Of a stretch of 64,000 nucleotides of DNA, positions 33,901 to 44,494 are shown in pieces. The notes beneath the pieces were generated by a model. That model was not told the origin of the DNA. It saw nothing but the letters and a program-made list of their open reading frames with translations, and made no database searches. This DNA comes from Trebouxia sp. TZW2008 (lineage: Eukaryota; Chlorophyta; Trebouxiophyceae; Trebouxiales; Trebouxiaceae), in assembly GCA_002118135.1 (NCBI GenBank), contig BDIU01000056.1:186001-250000 (forward strand), given 5' to 3'. Positions within the stretch are counted from its first letter, which is position 1, and the number at the start of each line of letters is the position of its first letter. The translations under genes and the position numbers were made by a program.

Positions 33901-34918
33901 TTGCACCCTGCCAAGCAAATCTGTAAGCAGCCAGCAATGCAGTCAAATGCAGCATGAGCAGTTACAGGTCTGAAAAGGATTTGTGAATGCAGGGACTTGC
34001 ACACTGCCAAGACCTTCTGCAAGCAGCTAGCAACAGTCATTGTACAACTGTGTGTTTACAAAAGCTCTTCACAAAGGCGTGGTACAGATGCAGATGTGAG
34101 CAAGGATTGCAATCTGACTGTTGTCAAGCAGCAGGATGGTGACATGCACAATGAAGCAATACAGTACAGGCCACATCTCTGAAGGGTTGCACTGTCTGTT
34201 TTCAAGCTTGTTTGATGGTGGGTACCTCCTTGTTCAACAGTGACTGGTAGGGAAGCTCATTGTGCATGGGCATCATGCTGTCATTGGGTTGTCACCAAGT
34301 TGAGCATACATATGCTCATCATGGATAATCTATACAGAGCCTGTGAGCTCAAGGGGCATTTTTCCAATTCCCTCTACAAGTGCAGTGGACAGGCTCAGCA
34401 GACCCAGCTAGGCATGTACTGGAATAATCAGATGTCTGCAATCAGCTGGGGCCAGATCAAGTGCGTGTCATATACAGCATCATTTGGCTTACTTGGGTAG
34501 AAATTGTCTCCCATGCCCAGAACAAAGTTTGGACGGAGGCGCTGTGCTTGCACAGTCATGGCTTCAGCCACAAGGCTTTGATTGTACTCCCCAAGTCGGC
34601 CCCAGTCACCGACCTGAACAAAAGGTTGGTCGTCTTCTGGGTGACTCAAAGTTGCGCTCAAATTGCCAGTGAAAGGAAGCAGTCTGACCACAGGTGTATC
34701 AGTTTCTGCAGTGACAGGCAGCCAGCGGGAAAAGGCAATGCGTCTTGCGAGCAGTATAAAGGGTGAAGAGCATTCACCACCAGGAAGGTCGCATACGGCT
34801 TGGCGCTATGGCCAAATAGGAGCGCAACCACGCTGGTAACAACGCCAGCGGCAACGATGACTGCCAGGAAGCCTGTGGGATACCATGCAACTGCGAGCAT
34901 GCAGTGCATTGTCGCCAT
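30922..34918 (-). CDS. Purple acid phosphatase (metallophosphoesterase)
   Basis: Six exons in transcript order: 34918-34797, 34683-34493, 33629-33436, 32764-32614, 31750-31584, 31191-30922, about 364 aa. All metal-ligand motifs of small purple acid phosphatases are present in order: VQVGDWGR, MGDNFYPN, NVLGNHDYGDG, VIGHHPVYSNGHH and FSGHDHNLEYI. By family this is a Fe-Fe/Zn/Mn phosphomonoesterase, secreted or in the endomembrane system, used to scavenge phosphate. Residues about 8-33 are strongly hydrophobic (FLAVIVAAGVVTSVVALLFG), a signal anchor or uncleaved signal. The exon 1/exon 2 junction is my best phase-consistent choice but not certain. The exon 4 donor must be GC (ATAG|GCAGGT) to keep phase, and the exon 3 donor is GTTTGG. 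Exons 3 to 6 all have decayed tandem copies in the flanking introns or 3' flank. Confidence 0.92.
31480..31522 (-). repeat. Echo of PAP exon 5 (3' part)
   Basis: TTGGACGTACTGTACAAACT followed by CTGCAGTGCTG copies the exon 5 end at 31597-31627, about 110 bp further along the transcript. Confidence 0.75.
31760..32065 (-). repeat. Three echoes of PAP exon 5 (5' part)
   Basis: The acceptor plus exon start (on the plus strand CAAATTAGCCTGCCAGGACT, GCTCTGACAAACCACCTATA) recurs with changes at about 31785-31830, 31890-31950 and 32005-32060, upstream of the exon in the transcript. Each copy keeps a GCAAACC-CCTA-like acceptor region. Confidence 0.8.
32400..32609 (-). repeat. Two echoes of PAP exon 4 (3' part)
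   Basis: The block coding for PFVQRYYQKKWANSIG, with the following GCAGGTGCC donor region, recurs at about 32500-32560 and 32405-32470. The outer copy reads TFVQRYHQN before a frameshift. Confidence 0.85.
32612..32613 (-). other. GC splice donor of PAP intron 4
   Basis: The exon ends ATAG and the intron begins GCAGGT. Only this junction gives the phase needed to read SIGGLSEQSWQANLLELEG into exon 5. A GT three bases further downstream would shift the frame. Confidence 0.6.
33690..34030 (-). repeat. Three echoes of PAP exon 3 (5' part)
   Basis: The acceptor plus the exon start coding NGLGSVQDPAFQKSFSDLY recurs at about 33715-33785, 33843-33915 and 33955-34025, each with a CTGC/CTGT acceptor on the minus strand. 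Indels break the frames. Spacing is about 110-130 bp. Confidence 0.88.
34385..34430 (+). repeat. Two-copy 40-bp repeat, copy 1
   Basis: GACAGGCTCAGCAGACCCAG followed by CTAGGCATGTACTGG. The partner is at about 39277-39317. It lies in PAP intron 2. Confidence 0.6.
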
Positions 34919-36006
34919 CAGTCTTGTATCCGCGAGCAGAACTGCTGGCCGGTCAACCTTCCCGTGTTATCGTGTAGAGATCTGTACACGCGAGGACTTT
35001 ACCTTTTCGCATTGGCTGGGCTTCGCTTAATATACGACGCTACGGCTGATCATCCACTCACTATCGCAGAGTATCTGCAGTACTTTGATAAGTCAAGGCC
35101 AGGCAGTCAGCGCGAGCACTTGTTTGGGTCATCTGGCTGACGCCTTCTTTGCAAGTCAAACACCGCACATCGCCTGCAGCCCGACAACCTCAGCGATGCA
35201 AATTGGAGTCCTCGGGTCAGGTCGAGCTCCAACAGGGCCCTCTGCACCGCGAAACCAAGCCGACTGGCAGCATGGTATGTTCAGACAAAGATTCGAAATG
35301 CGTATTAGTCACCTCGTTACAAAGCCACACAGAGCAACAGAGCCTGGCATGATTTGCTTGCAGGCAAACGATCACGCATGATCAAACGCTTGCTCCTCAA
35401 GGTCACTCGGTCATACTGTGACACGCTTGCACCTCGGCTCATGCATATGCTGCATAGCGTCATGCAGAAAACAACTAACAAAGCCTGTATTGTTGACATT
35501 GCTGCACCTGTGCCGGCGCCAGGCCTGAAGCAAGCTGCAATAGTTGCTTGAGCTGAAGCTGTGCTTATCATCGACGCTTGCAACGTGTTTACCGAATCAA
35601 AATGATCAAGCGCCTTGCTCACCGAAAAATGCCCGTCCTTTCCCAACAACCCAGGCGTCCAGAAGTTATTATTCAGAGAGTCCAGAAAAACATTGTACAC
35701 TCTATTATGAATTGTTCGCCTGCGTACGAGAGAACCACTGCAATCCTTGAAGCTGCTACAAACCATACACCGACCATTTGTTGCGCTATCTAATGCATAA
35801 TCAGAGCAAGCTTGATCCTTAAGGATGCACCTGCCATGAACACCATATGCATAGTTTGCCATCAGAATTCGATTTTCTGTGCACAAAAGCCAGGCAATGC
35901 ACCATGTATGCAGGGCTGATTGCCTGGGCTGCTGCTGCCCACAGAGGCTTCCGTTCTGATGCCTAATGGTATAGACTTTTGTTTTCTTTTTTCCACAGGT
36001 TCATCA
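34919..36006. other. Intergenic, PAP promoter and GH20 3' flank
   Basis: It contains the PAP upstream region. A minus-strand open frame at 35317-35886 (189 codons) shows no domain or splice support, and its length is within what chance gives in a window this size. Confidence 0.5.
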
Positions 36007-39000
36007 TCAGAGTTCAATGTCTTGTGGGCAAAAGCCAGGCCTTAAAGGCTGTGCCGGCAGCCCTCTGGCCAGCATGCGGCATCTATGTGCATGCAACCGT
36101 GGTTCTGCTTCATGTCTGTCCCTGCGTGCATGCACAACACACCCAATCAGCACACTCACAATAAACACCAGAAGAATGCTTAATGACCCTTTGACATCTG
36201 AATTGCGAGTCTCTTGATTCCAAGATTGCTACACGTTGTAGCTGGCACCTTGGCAATGGGCAGCAGCCTTTGTCATGCAGGCAAGGCAAAAGCAATGATT
36301 AATCAGCCGTGAAATGCTCAGTAGTGGTGCCAAAACCACATTGAAACTCAAGCAAACAAAGCGCTAGTTGGTCAACACATATAGCTTTGAAAGGTGAACA
36401 TGCTCAGCTCACACTAAACTCTTTGTCAGACCAAATCCCCTTGGCTATGGCAGCAGCCCTGGGGCAGGTGGCACACTTGAACTCAAAAGGAAGGCTCAAT
36501 CAAAGCAGCTCAATGAGCCTGAGTCTCTGAGCACTGGTGCCACGAGATAGGTATGCCCTGCTGACCTGATAACCTTTGGCAGACCAGCGTTTCTTACCTA
36601 CCATCTTGGTCAGGCCAGAGTCTCTCAGCTATGGCCGCAGACCTTGGCCAGGTGGCAGATACAATGCAATGCATGAGCAGACAAGAAGCAGCAGCTGTCA
36701 ATTTATGAGCAAGCTCAGTCAAAGATCAACCCGCCTTGTCCTCTCGGCAGCGGTGCCAAACGTGAAGTCTCACGGGTCACAGCCATCTCCTGACTCTGGA
36801 CTGTCAAGTGTACTGATTGATTGATCAAGAACACCAGCACACTAAGCTCACCTGACGTCTTTGTCTGACCAGAGTCTCTCAGCTATGGCAGCAGCCCTTG
36901 GCCAGGTGGCAGAAATAGAGTTGGTAGCATCTACAAACTCGCCCCACATGCAGGCCTCACCTCCCATCACCAGGTCATGCTGCGCTCTGCTGCCCTGCAC
37001 AGAGTTTCAGATTGTTGTGCATGAGCTGAGCATTGCAAAATGAAGTGGCTTGAATTAACAATTTCAATTCCACAGGCAAGCCTCCCTGCCCATCACCAGG
37101 TCATGCTGCGCTCTGCTGCCCTGCACGAAGTTCAAATCACCATGCTTAGGGCAAGCATTGTGGGTGAGAACAGGCCCCACTGGCACACCTTTCCACTCAC
37201 ACATTGAGCTGGTATTGTGCATGCAACAGGGTGCTCATGTCTGAGCAGATAGACCACCATTGGATGCTGAATCTGCACGCTCAGCCTTACGTCACCTTCA
37301 TATGATGCAGTGACTTTGACAATCTCCGCCAACCGAAGGCAAGTCACATTTGCAATGCTGCTTTCACTATCTGCATGAGGCTGTGGCAAACAGGTAATAC
37401 TGACGTGGTATGTCTGCTGTAAGGAAAGCACAATGCTGCACGTGTTTTTCTTACAGCATTGCAACTCAGCTGTACAGGAAAACCAGAGCCTTTGCTGGCA
37501 GATCAGCAAACTGAATCATTGCACGGCTATGAGTTCATTCAACTTCAAGCCCATAGCACAATTCATTCTGAACTTGCAACGATGCCGTGAAGCTTTGTGT
37601 GTGAAAGTGCAAAGGGGCCTTACCTTAATGCCAGGGGTTCAACCTCATAGTACTGTGCTTATCATCGCAACTACCACCACTAGTCACTATTGATGATACA
37701 ATGATGCAACAAACATCCAAAAAAGATAAGCACGAGCATGTGAATTGCGTCTTCTTCTTGTTAACCCTCTGATGAGAATGCCATGAGATCTTACCTTAAA
37801 TGCTAGAGGCTCAACCTCATAATACTGTGCCCAGTCATCTCCAGCATAACTGCCTAGATTGATGTACCAGGGAGAGGACAGCAAAGTCCTGAAGCCCTGC
37901 ACACCCAGACCAGCTCTCTGGCAAACATGAATGAAATGTCTGAATGTTTGTCTGTTCAGCATATCTGCCTTGATGCACCATGAATACACCAACAGGAAAA
38001 GAAGAGCTGCACACAGAAATAGCAAATGAGCTGTTTGCAGTTGATATCAGATACAAAAGACTTTCAGAACAAGCCTGCCTGGCGAGAAAGGGCTTGGAAC
38101 ACACACCTGGCACATGCGCTGGGATGTGTGATTATTGCTATCATTACCATTAACTGACATCAGGCAGTCTGTTGGACAAGATTATGTGGCGCTATTTTTG
38201 CGGGGTTGTCAAGATGATTTGTGGAGCGGTACATTTTTAGAACTGGTCTGTATTGCTTGACAGTATCTTGCAGAATTGTTGAGATGGTGTTTTTGACAGT
38301 ATCTTTGCAGAATTCCTGAACTGGGTTGTTTGGCAACTCCTCATCGAAGGTGTGAGGTGGGTTCAAGGGCTACCTTTTCAGTGACCTTTTCCATTTCTGG
38401 AAACCATCCTGGCTCCTCCCCAGCACTATTGCTGCTCATTGCCCCTGGACAGCCCTTACTGAGCTGGCACCCAATTGGGCCATGTGATTGCTGACCGTCC
38501 TGCTGACTGTGCTGCGGACTCACATGCTGACTATATTGATGACTAGATCGCTGACTGGGCTGCTCATGGTGCTGTTGACTCACGTGCTGATGACTAGATT
38601 GCTGACTGTGCTGCTGACTGTTCTTATGACTACTTTTCTGACTGTGTTGATGTCTGTTGGCTGACAACAGGGACTGCTGAAAGGGGCCTTCCATAGCTGC
38701 CAAGCGCCTGTGGGCTTGCTGGCCGGCAGTGGCAGCAGCACTGCCAGCTGTGGCAGCCTGCAGTCTAGCAGTGGTGGCCTCACTGCTGGCAGTGGCAGGT
38801 GTCTTGTCAGCTGTGCCTGCCTCTAGTCCAGCAGTGGCGGCCTCACTGCTAGCAGTGGCACCCAAGGCTGAGTTGGTGGGCCACCATTTCCACACATGCA
38901 CCACTGTGTCACTCTTGAGGGTGACATTGTTGTCCAGAACGTCCTGCAGTGTTGCATTCAACTGTGAGTGACAGAAGCAGCAAGAATGAGCACTGAGATA

Positions 39001-42000
39001 CACATGGCACACTTGTGGCAGCATGCACTGCAATCTTGATATGTACAGTAACAACTACATGGGATATGCTTGTGCATGGCAGTGTGCACTGTGGCCTCAT
39101 CAAATACAGCAAAAATTACATGAGGGAAAGTTTTGCACAGCAGCATACATTGTGACCTTATTGCTTATATGAACAACTGCAGTTCTCAGCACAACTGCTG
39201 TGGCACATGTCTTGCCAGGCTTGCTTGACAACAGGGGCTAAGCTGTATTTCATTCATTCATTGTAAGCGTGTGCTAGACAGGCTCAGCAGGCCCAGCTAG
39301 GTACGTACTGGGGCAATTGACTGTCTCCAACCAGTTCGCTGTAAGCTGTATAGCCTAAGCCAAGCAGGCATTTGCATGTGGCTCTGATGATTCAGATCGG
39401 TTTTATGACTTTGCACCAGTTTGCTAAGGCATTGAGACGTACCTGCCAAACAATGTAAGATCTGCCAGCTAGGGTTGCCAAATCAAGTACTCTGCTCTCA
39501 AAATAGCTTTCCAGCTGGGACAAATTGTCAAAGCTGTTGGCCTTCATCCAATCCTGAATCCCAGGGTTGCTCTGCACAGGTAGCCGCACGCTGTAAGTCA
39601 TACTTTGTGTTGTAAGTGAGTTTGTCACAAGTTCCCCAACATTGTACAGGAAACCTTCTTTGAAACGACTGCTTTGGTTGCCAAGATAACCTGTCCTTAC
39701 ATCAGATTGTCCTTACTCAGAGGCACCACTGGAGTCAGAATGGAGTGATTGGTTGAAGGCCAATGGCGTTGTCTGTGCATTGAGATTGTCCTTACATCAA
39801 GTGTCAAAAAGATAGTTTACTGTATGTATATGCTGCAAACATTGCCGACAGCCAAGCGGGAATTGTAGGAGCCATACAAAAGGATACAGACAACTTGGGA
39901 TCAAGCTTCTGATCATCATAGACAAGATATACAACAGACAGCTCTTGCTGATGTATATGTTGTCAAGAAAGGGCCTAGTACATCCAAACAAGGTACTAGT
40001 ACATAAAATGGCTAGTACACAAACTGGCTAATACATGAACTGGCTAGTACATAAATTGGCTAGTACATGCAAACAAGGGCCTAGTGCATGCAGACAGTCC
40101 CTTTCAAGCACATACAGCAACTCATCTGCCAACAGTCAGATGGAACTTCATCACTGCCTAGATGTTGGTAGCTGTCAGTGATGCATTTTGTATACATAAC
40201 ACACCCTAGCCCTTTGAGAACATGCAAATAAGCCGCCTGCCAGCAAAGTAGGCCATGAAGGTATGTGCCATACAAAAGCATGCAGACAGCTCACCCGCCA
40301 ACAGTCGAACAACACAATTATGTTCGAAGGGATGTGCCATACAAACGCATGCAGACAGCTCACCTGCCAACAGTCAAATGGAACTTCATCCCCTCCTAAA
40401 TGGAGGTAGCTGTCAGGAAATATTTGCGCAGCTTCACGGAGCAGCAGCCACAGGGTGCTGTAGGTCGAATTCTGGGTAGGGTTCATGGGGCCCATTTTGC
40501 CATTTGGCTTGCCCTGATCATCATGGCACTTAGTCAACAGCTCAGGGTAGCCCTTGCCCCAAGACGCAACATGCCCTGCGTGTAACAATCAATCAATAGA
40601 TCAATCCGGGGTAGGGAGCCAGAGTGACACATCAGACTTTCTGGCTGAAAACACAGGTGAACGTGTCTGGCAACCAAAGGCAGCTTATCGGTGTTTGCCT
40701 CAAAGAAAAGGCGAATGTCCCGTTGATGAAAGGCTGAACCAAACATTGACAGTGACAACTCAAACTGATACTCACACACGTTGAGCATGATATGAAGTGA
40801 ATTTACGGGCAGCAACGGTATCGATGATGATCAGCATGGCGATTGCACTGTAACAGCAGCATGAGTAAACCAACAGTCATGCTCAACAAAGTGGCACCTT
40901 ACAGACGCTACATGTCCTGCATGTGCAGTAGTAGTCACAGATAACGATGATAGTGCAGAGTGCTATCTGAAGTGTAAAAGACAATCCTGATGACAACAAT
41001 GCCATCACAATGCAGATGATGACAACAATGCTAATGACCTGTATTGTTGTGGTAGTAGAAGTCACTAGCCCCTCAGAAGATGTGAGCATTGCAAACGCAG
41101 CAAATCCCGCAGCGGCATCGATCACGATTCAGACTGATGTTGTCTTGGGATGTGCTGCGTTTGCAAAGCTCACGTCCTTCTGAGGGGCTATCATGTCGGT
41201 TCTGGAGACTGACATCAACATTATGTCTTGGTTGCTGCAGATATGACTAGGACAGAAATGGCTGAGAAGTTGCCAATACTGTTTGCTGTTTCCATTTAAT
41301 CTCCTCTCAGAAACCCAATAGGGGGGCAACAGGTCACCATTCAATCTCTAACAAAGATGCACTGTAGAGCCATACAGACTGTCTGTACTGTAGCTGATTA
41401 TCACAAAGTCAAGTCAAAATGCTATCAGACCCTGTCTGCTGCAGACATGCAGGGATCGTTGGGATTATCTGGGATCATCTGGGATCATTCTGATGCAAAC
41501 TTACACATCTCGCATAAATTACTCAACCTCTGGCATGGCTTGCATGCCACTTTGCTCATCTCACATGGAGTGTCAAACCCTATCACTCTGATGCCTCTGT
41601 CCTTGGCATATGCAATGATATCTGCCACGTCCTGTCTGGTATACATATGCTTCGGCAAGAGGGTCCTTCAGAAGACAGCCTTGGCAATGCTATCATTCTG
41701 TCTATTGCAGACATGCCGAAAGAGAAATGCCTCAGACAAAACCACACATCTCACCTGGAGTGTCAAATTCTGGTATCACTCTGATCCCTCTGTTCTTGGC
41801 ATATGCAATGATGTCTGCCACATCTTGTCTGGTATACACATGCTTTGAGGAGAAAGCTCCTTCAGAGGACAGCCTTGGCAAGTGGTGGCTCTCAAATGGA
41901 AAGCTCTGATCATCCACAATGTGCCAATGGAAGGCATTCATCTTGCTCCATGCCATTGCATCAAGGTGATCCTGCAAGATGACACTGTTGCATTCATCAA

Positions 42001-44038
42001 CTTTTGCATCGGGTCAAGGCTAGTGTTGAGGTGGGTCTCAAATGCGAAATGTGTTGCGAGCATCAACAATGTGCCAGTGGGAAATGTTGATTTTGCTCCA
42101 TGCCAATCGCGTCAAAGTGATCCTGCAAGGTGACAACATTAGATTTTGGCAGTTATAGATTAAGGCAAGACTAGAGCTGTACTGTTGCAGATGTCCAAAG
42201 CAGCATCGCGTGAGAAATCAGTCAAGTGGGTTAGGAAGGGGATGTGAGCATGTCCACTGTTGGTGCCCTGCAAGCTACGCCCACAGCTGCATTGCTGTTT
42301 TGAGTACACAACTGACGCATGACACAGACACGGCTGCCTTGGGTAGACTTCATTATAGCTGTATGTTATGGCATGTGCTCTCAAGTGCACAGTGCAAAAT
42401 CACAGTGCCTGGAATGCGCTGCGTGTGTACTAGATCAGCACTACAGATGTTTTAGGCCTGTTGCAGTGACCCACCCCAAAACCCCCCAGTGTAGATCACA
42501 TGGTTTGCACTTGTTGAGCTGTGTCACTTGGCAGAGGCGTTGTGCGTTTTATCATGGCAATTGTGTAATGCATAGCTTCGCAACCCAACAAAACACACCC
42601 AGTGCTCAGCTTGGTATTCTGCACAGGCAGAAATGGCAAATTCCAACTCAGCCAAAAGAGACCAATGCTCACCTTGATGTTCTGCACAGGCAGAAAATGG
42701 CGAGAGGTATCCAGGAGGAGTCCTCTGTGCCTGAAGCGCGGCGCATCTGATATGGCAGTTGCATTCACCATAAACTCAATGGTGGTTTCGTGGCGCTTCT
42801 TGTGATGCTTCTTATGATGCTTCTTGTGGTGTGAACTGTGCTTGTGGTTATGGGAATGACTGTGATGGAGACTATCAGGCTGTGCATCGTAGCTGTCATC
42901 AAATTCACCGTTGAGACTGTTGACAATGTCATGGAGGCTTGGGGCGTTCGAATCATAGCTGTCGCCAAAGTCCCCATCTAGGCTGTTGACAATGTCAAAG
43001 AAGTCCCGCTGATCATCAGAACTTCTCTGAAGATTGTCAGAGTCATCATCAACAGCTTCTGAACTGACGTCACTCGTTGATAAAAGCCTCCTAAGATTGA
43101 CATCAGATGTTCTGAATGCTGTCTGCTGAGCTTCATCTGATGGGTGTACATTTACAGCACTCACTGTGTTTGCTGTCTTGCTGAGACCCAGAGACTGAAC
43201 AAGTGCGTGCCAGTAGCTGCTCAGCATTTGCTGCATGTTGCTGAACATGATTCTGACCGTCAAAGTAACGTCTGTGGGTATTGGCCAGGCATGTTGCTGG
43301 ATCTGCTGATCAAGTGTACTGACAACTTCCACTCTGTCAATCAGCTGTGAAAGAGTTTCAAGACCTCTGAGTGCACCATAGACTGTGTTGCATTGCATGA
43401 CTGAGATTGGCGCTTCTACCTGCAACGTCATTGTTTTGCAATCATTACAGGCGATATTGCATACGGCCGCAACCAGAACTTTCTTACGTACATTCACTGA
43501 CTGTGTTCTGAACAAATGGGTCATCTCTGCTCACCGTCAATGTGTATGACTCATCAGTGTCCAAGTTCAGAGACTGATCAAATGAAGAAACATATACATC
43601 CAGGTGTTCAATTTCATGCTTGCTATGCCTTCTTTTTGAAGCCCTGTTTGTGTCTGTCACTTCATAGTCAACTGTACCAAATATCAAATCATTGTACCTG
43701 CAGGCAGTTCCTTGTTCATTGCATTGGCATACCTATAAGGCAGATGTCACGGACGCTGCAAAGGCAAACCTGTCGTATGCATCCTCTAATATGTTGCTCG
43801 CATACCCCTTACTGCGGAAGCTGAAGCGCTTCGGGTTGATGTGAAGCGCGTGCGAGCTGAGTGTCTACACATCCAGAAAGCAATCAGAGTCGGGCTTGTC
43901 AATTCAGCACTGAACGCATGCACAAGACTTTACCTGGCTTTGCGGTTTAGGCCAGAGCAACCCAGCTTGCGTCCCTACGCAGCAGCACGTCAAGACGATA
44001 ACGATCTTGAATGCGAGGCGCTTGGTTGCCCGAGACAT
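36007..44038 (-). CDS. GH20 beta-N-acetylhexosaminidase with two His-rich insertions
   Basis: Eleven exons in transcript order: 44038-43934, 43864-43770, 43697-43535, 43419-42673, 41971-41755, 40575-40364, 39571-39443, 38943-38374, 37917-37795, 36994-36852, 36121-36007, about 872 aa with all phases consistent. The N-terminus [25 protein letters not shown] is a signal peptide, followed by LLWPKP. Family signatures: [80 protein letters not shown] (catalytic Asp-Glu), [26 protein letters not shown] and [13 protein letters not shown]. It removes terminal GlcNAc/GalNAc from glycans or chitin, in the vacuole or secreted. Normal length is about 540. The excess is a roughly 170-residue acidic plus His/Lys-rich insertion in exon 4 and a roughly 160-residue Ala/Thr then Ser/His/Gln-rich insertion in exon 8. 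The exon 2 donor is GTTTGC. Many exons have decayed copies nearby. Confidence 0.94.
36420..36670 (-). repeat. Two echoes of GH20 exon 10 (3' part)
   Basis: The segment coding [19 protein letters not shown] recurs at about 36585-36665 (still reading [19 protein letters not shown]) and about 36425-36475 (more decayed, [12 protein letters not shown]). Both lie downstream of the real exon in the transcript. Confidence 0.9.
37078..37130 (-). repeat. Echo of GH20 exon 10 (5' part)
   Basis: CATCACCAGGTCATGCTGCG, CTCTGCTGCCCTGCAC copies the acceptor and first codons of exon 10 (36960-36997), lying upstream in the transcript. Confidence 0.85.
37612..37665 (-). repeat. Echo of GH20 exon 9 (3' end)
   Basis: CTTACCTTAATGCCAGGGGT TCAACCTCATAGTACTGTGC repeats the exon 9 end and donor at 37790-37832, with few changes and a preserved GTAAG donor. 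Confidence 0.85.
38071..38155 (+). repeat. 90-bp interspersed repeat, copy C
   Basis: AAGCCTGCCTGGCGAGAAAG, an ACACACACCTGGCACATGCG block, GGGATGTGTGATTATTG and an ATCATTACCATT tail. It lies in GH20 intron 8. Confidence 0.65.
39277..39317 (+). repeat. Two-copy 40-bp repeat, copy 2
   Basis: GACAGGCTCAGCAGGCCCAG followed by CTAGGTACGTACTGG, the partner of 34395-34430. It lies in GH20 intron 7. Confidence 0.6.
39645..39824 (+). mobile_element. MITE-like repeat, copy 5
   Basis: TACAGGAAACCTTC at the left, GATAGTTTACTGTA at the right, TA at both ends, and inside it GACTGCTTTGGTTGCCAAGA and GTCCTTACATC repeats. It lies in GH20 intron 6. Confidence 0.8.
39985..40090 (+). repeat. Short tandem repeat around CTAGTACATAAA
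   Basis: About five imperfect copies of a 16- to 20-bp unit ATTGGCTAGTACATAAA in GH20 intron 6. Confidence 0.7.
40090..40340 (-). repeat. Echoes of GH20 exon 6 (catalytic exon, 3' part)
   Basis: One copy (about 40120-40185) translates as [19 protein letters not shown] against the real [16 protein letters not shown], so the conserved second Gly and a Phe are lost. A shorter copy of the exon end and donor lies at about 40285-40345. Confidence 0.85.
41495..41690 (-). repeat. Echo of GH20 exon 5 (3' part)
   Basis: About 130 bp repeats the exon 5 end and donor: it reads [26 protein letters not shown] against the real [27 protein letters not shown], so a codon is lost. A shorter second copy follows at about 41500-41520. 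Confidence 0.88.
42040..42135 (-). repeat. Echo of GH20 exon 5 (5' part)
   Basis: The acceptor and start of exon 5 (GATCACCTTGATGCAATGGC, then the segment for AFHWHIVD) recur in changed form, upstream of the exon in the transcript. Confidence 0.85.
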
Positions 44039-44494
44039 TAAGATAGGCGGCCTGACGTCTCGCAACCACAGCTTCAGAAAAGAAACCGGGTTTGTCAGCC
44101 AGCCGTGGTGATCAGCACTTGCTCGTTGTCGTCACAGCTTTTCATGAAAATGCCTCTAGATTGTACAAAGTGACTTTTGAAACGAATGCATTGATTTCGA
44201 GCATCGCCCTTCGTTGATTTGCGCGTGGTCCTGCCGATGCAAGTTGAGGCAGGATATAAGTTGACTAATTAAATTAGCTATTGCCAAGATGAAGAAGAAG
44301 ACCAAAATCGTCACAGGATCTACGTCGTAGCACGAGCGTAACAAAAATTTGAATGTGTCACGGGATGCGTAAGTCCCGCGGACACGGATCCAGCATCCAG
44401 TCATCAAGCAGCAGGACCTTATCGCGAATAAATCTTGCTGTGTAAGCAAGTACTTCGCAACAGCACGCCTTCCGACTTTCTTTGATACGCAAAT
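44039..44494. promoter_or_regulatory. Divergent promoter region, GH20 / plastid Lys-Pro-rich protein
   Basis: 456 bp between two head-to-head start codons. No defensible single element was found. Confidence 0.45.

Noticed and set aside
35317..35886. 189-codon minus-strand open frame between PAP and GH20
   Set aside because: No domain, signal or splice context, and about one frame of this length is expected by chance in six frames of 64 kb with this base composition.
38341..39054. The Ser/His/Gln-rich minus-strand frame as a separate gene
   Set aside because: It starts in phase with the hexosaminidase segment DVLDNN...DTVVHVW and ends in phase with the next exon, so it is an in-frame insertion in that enzyme.
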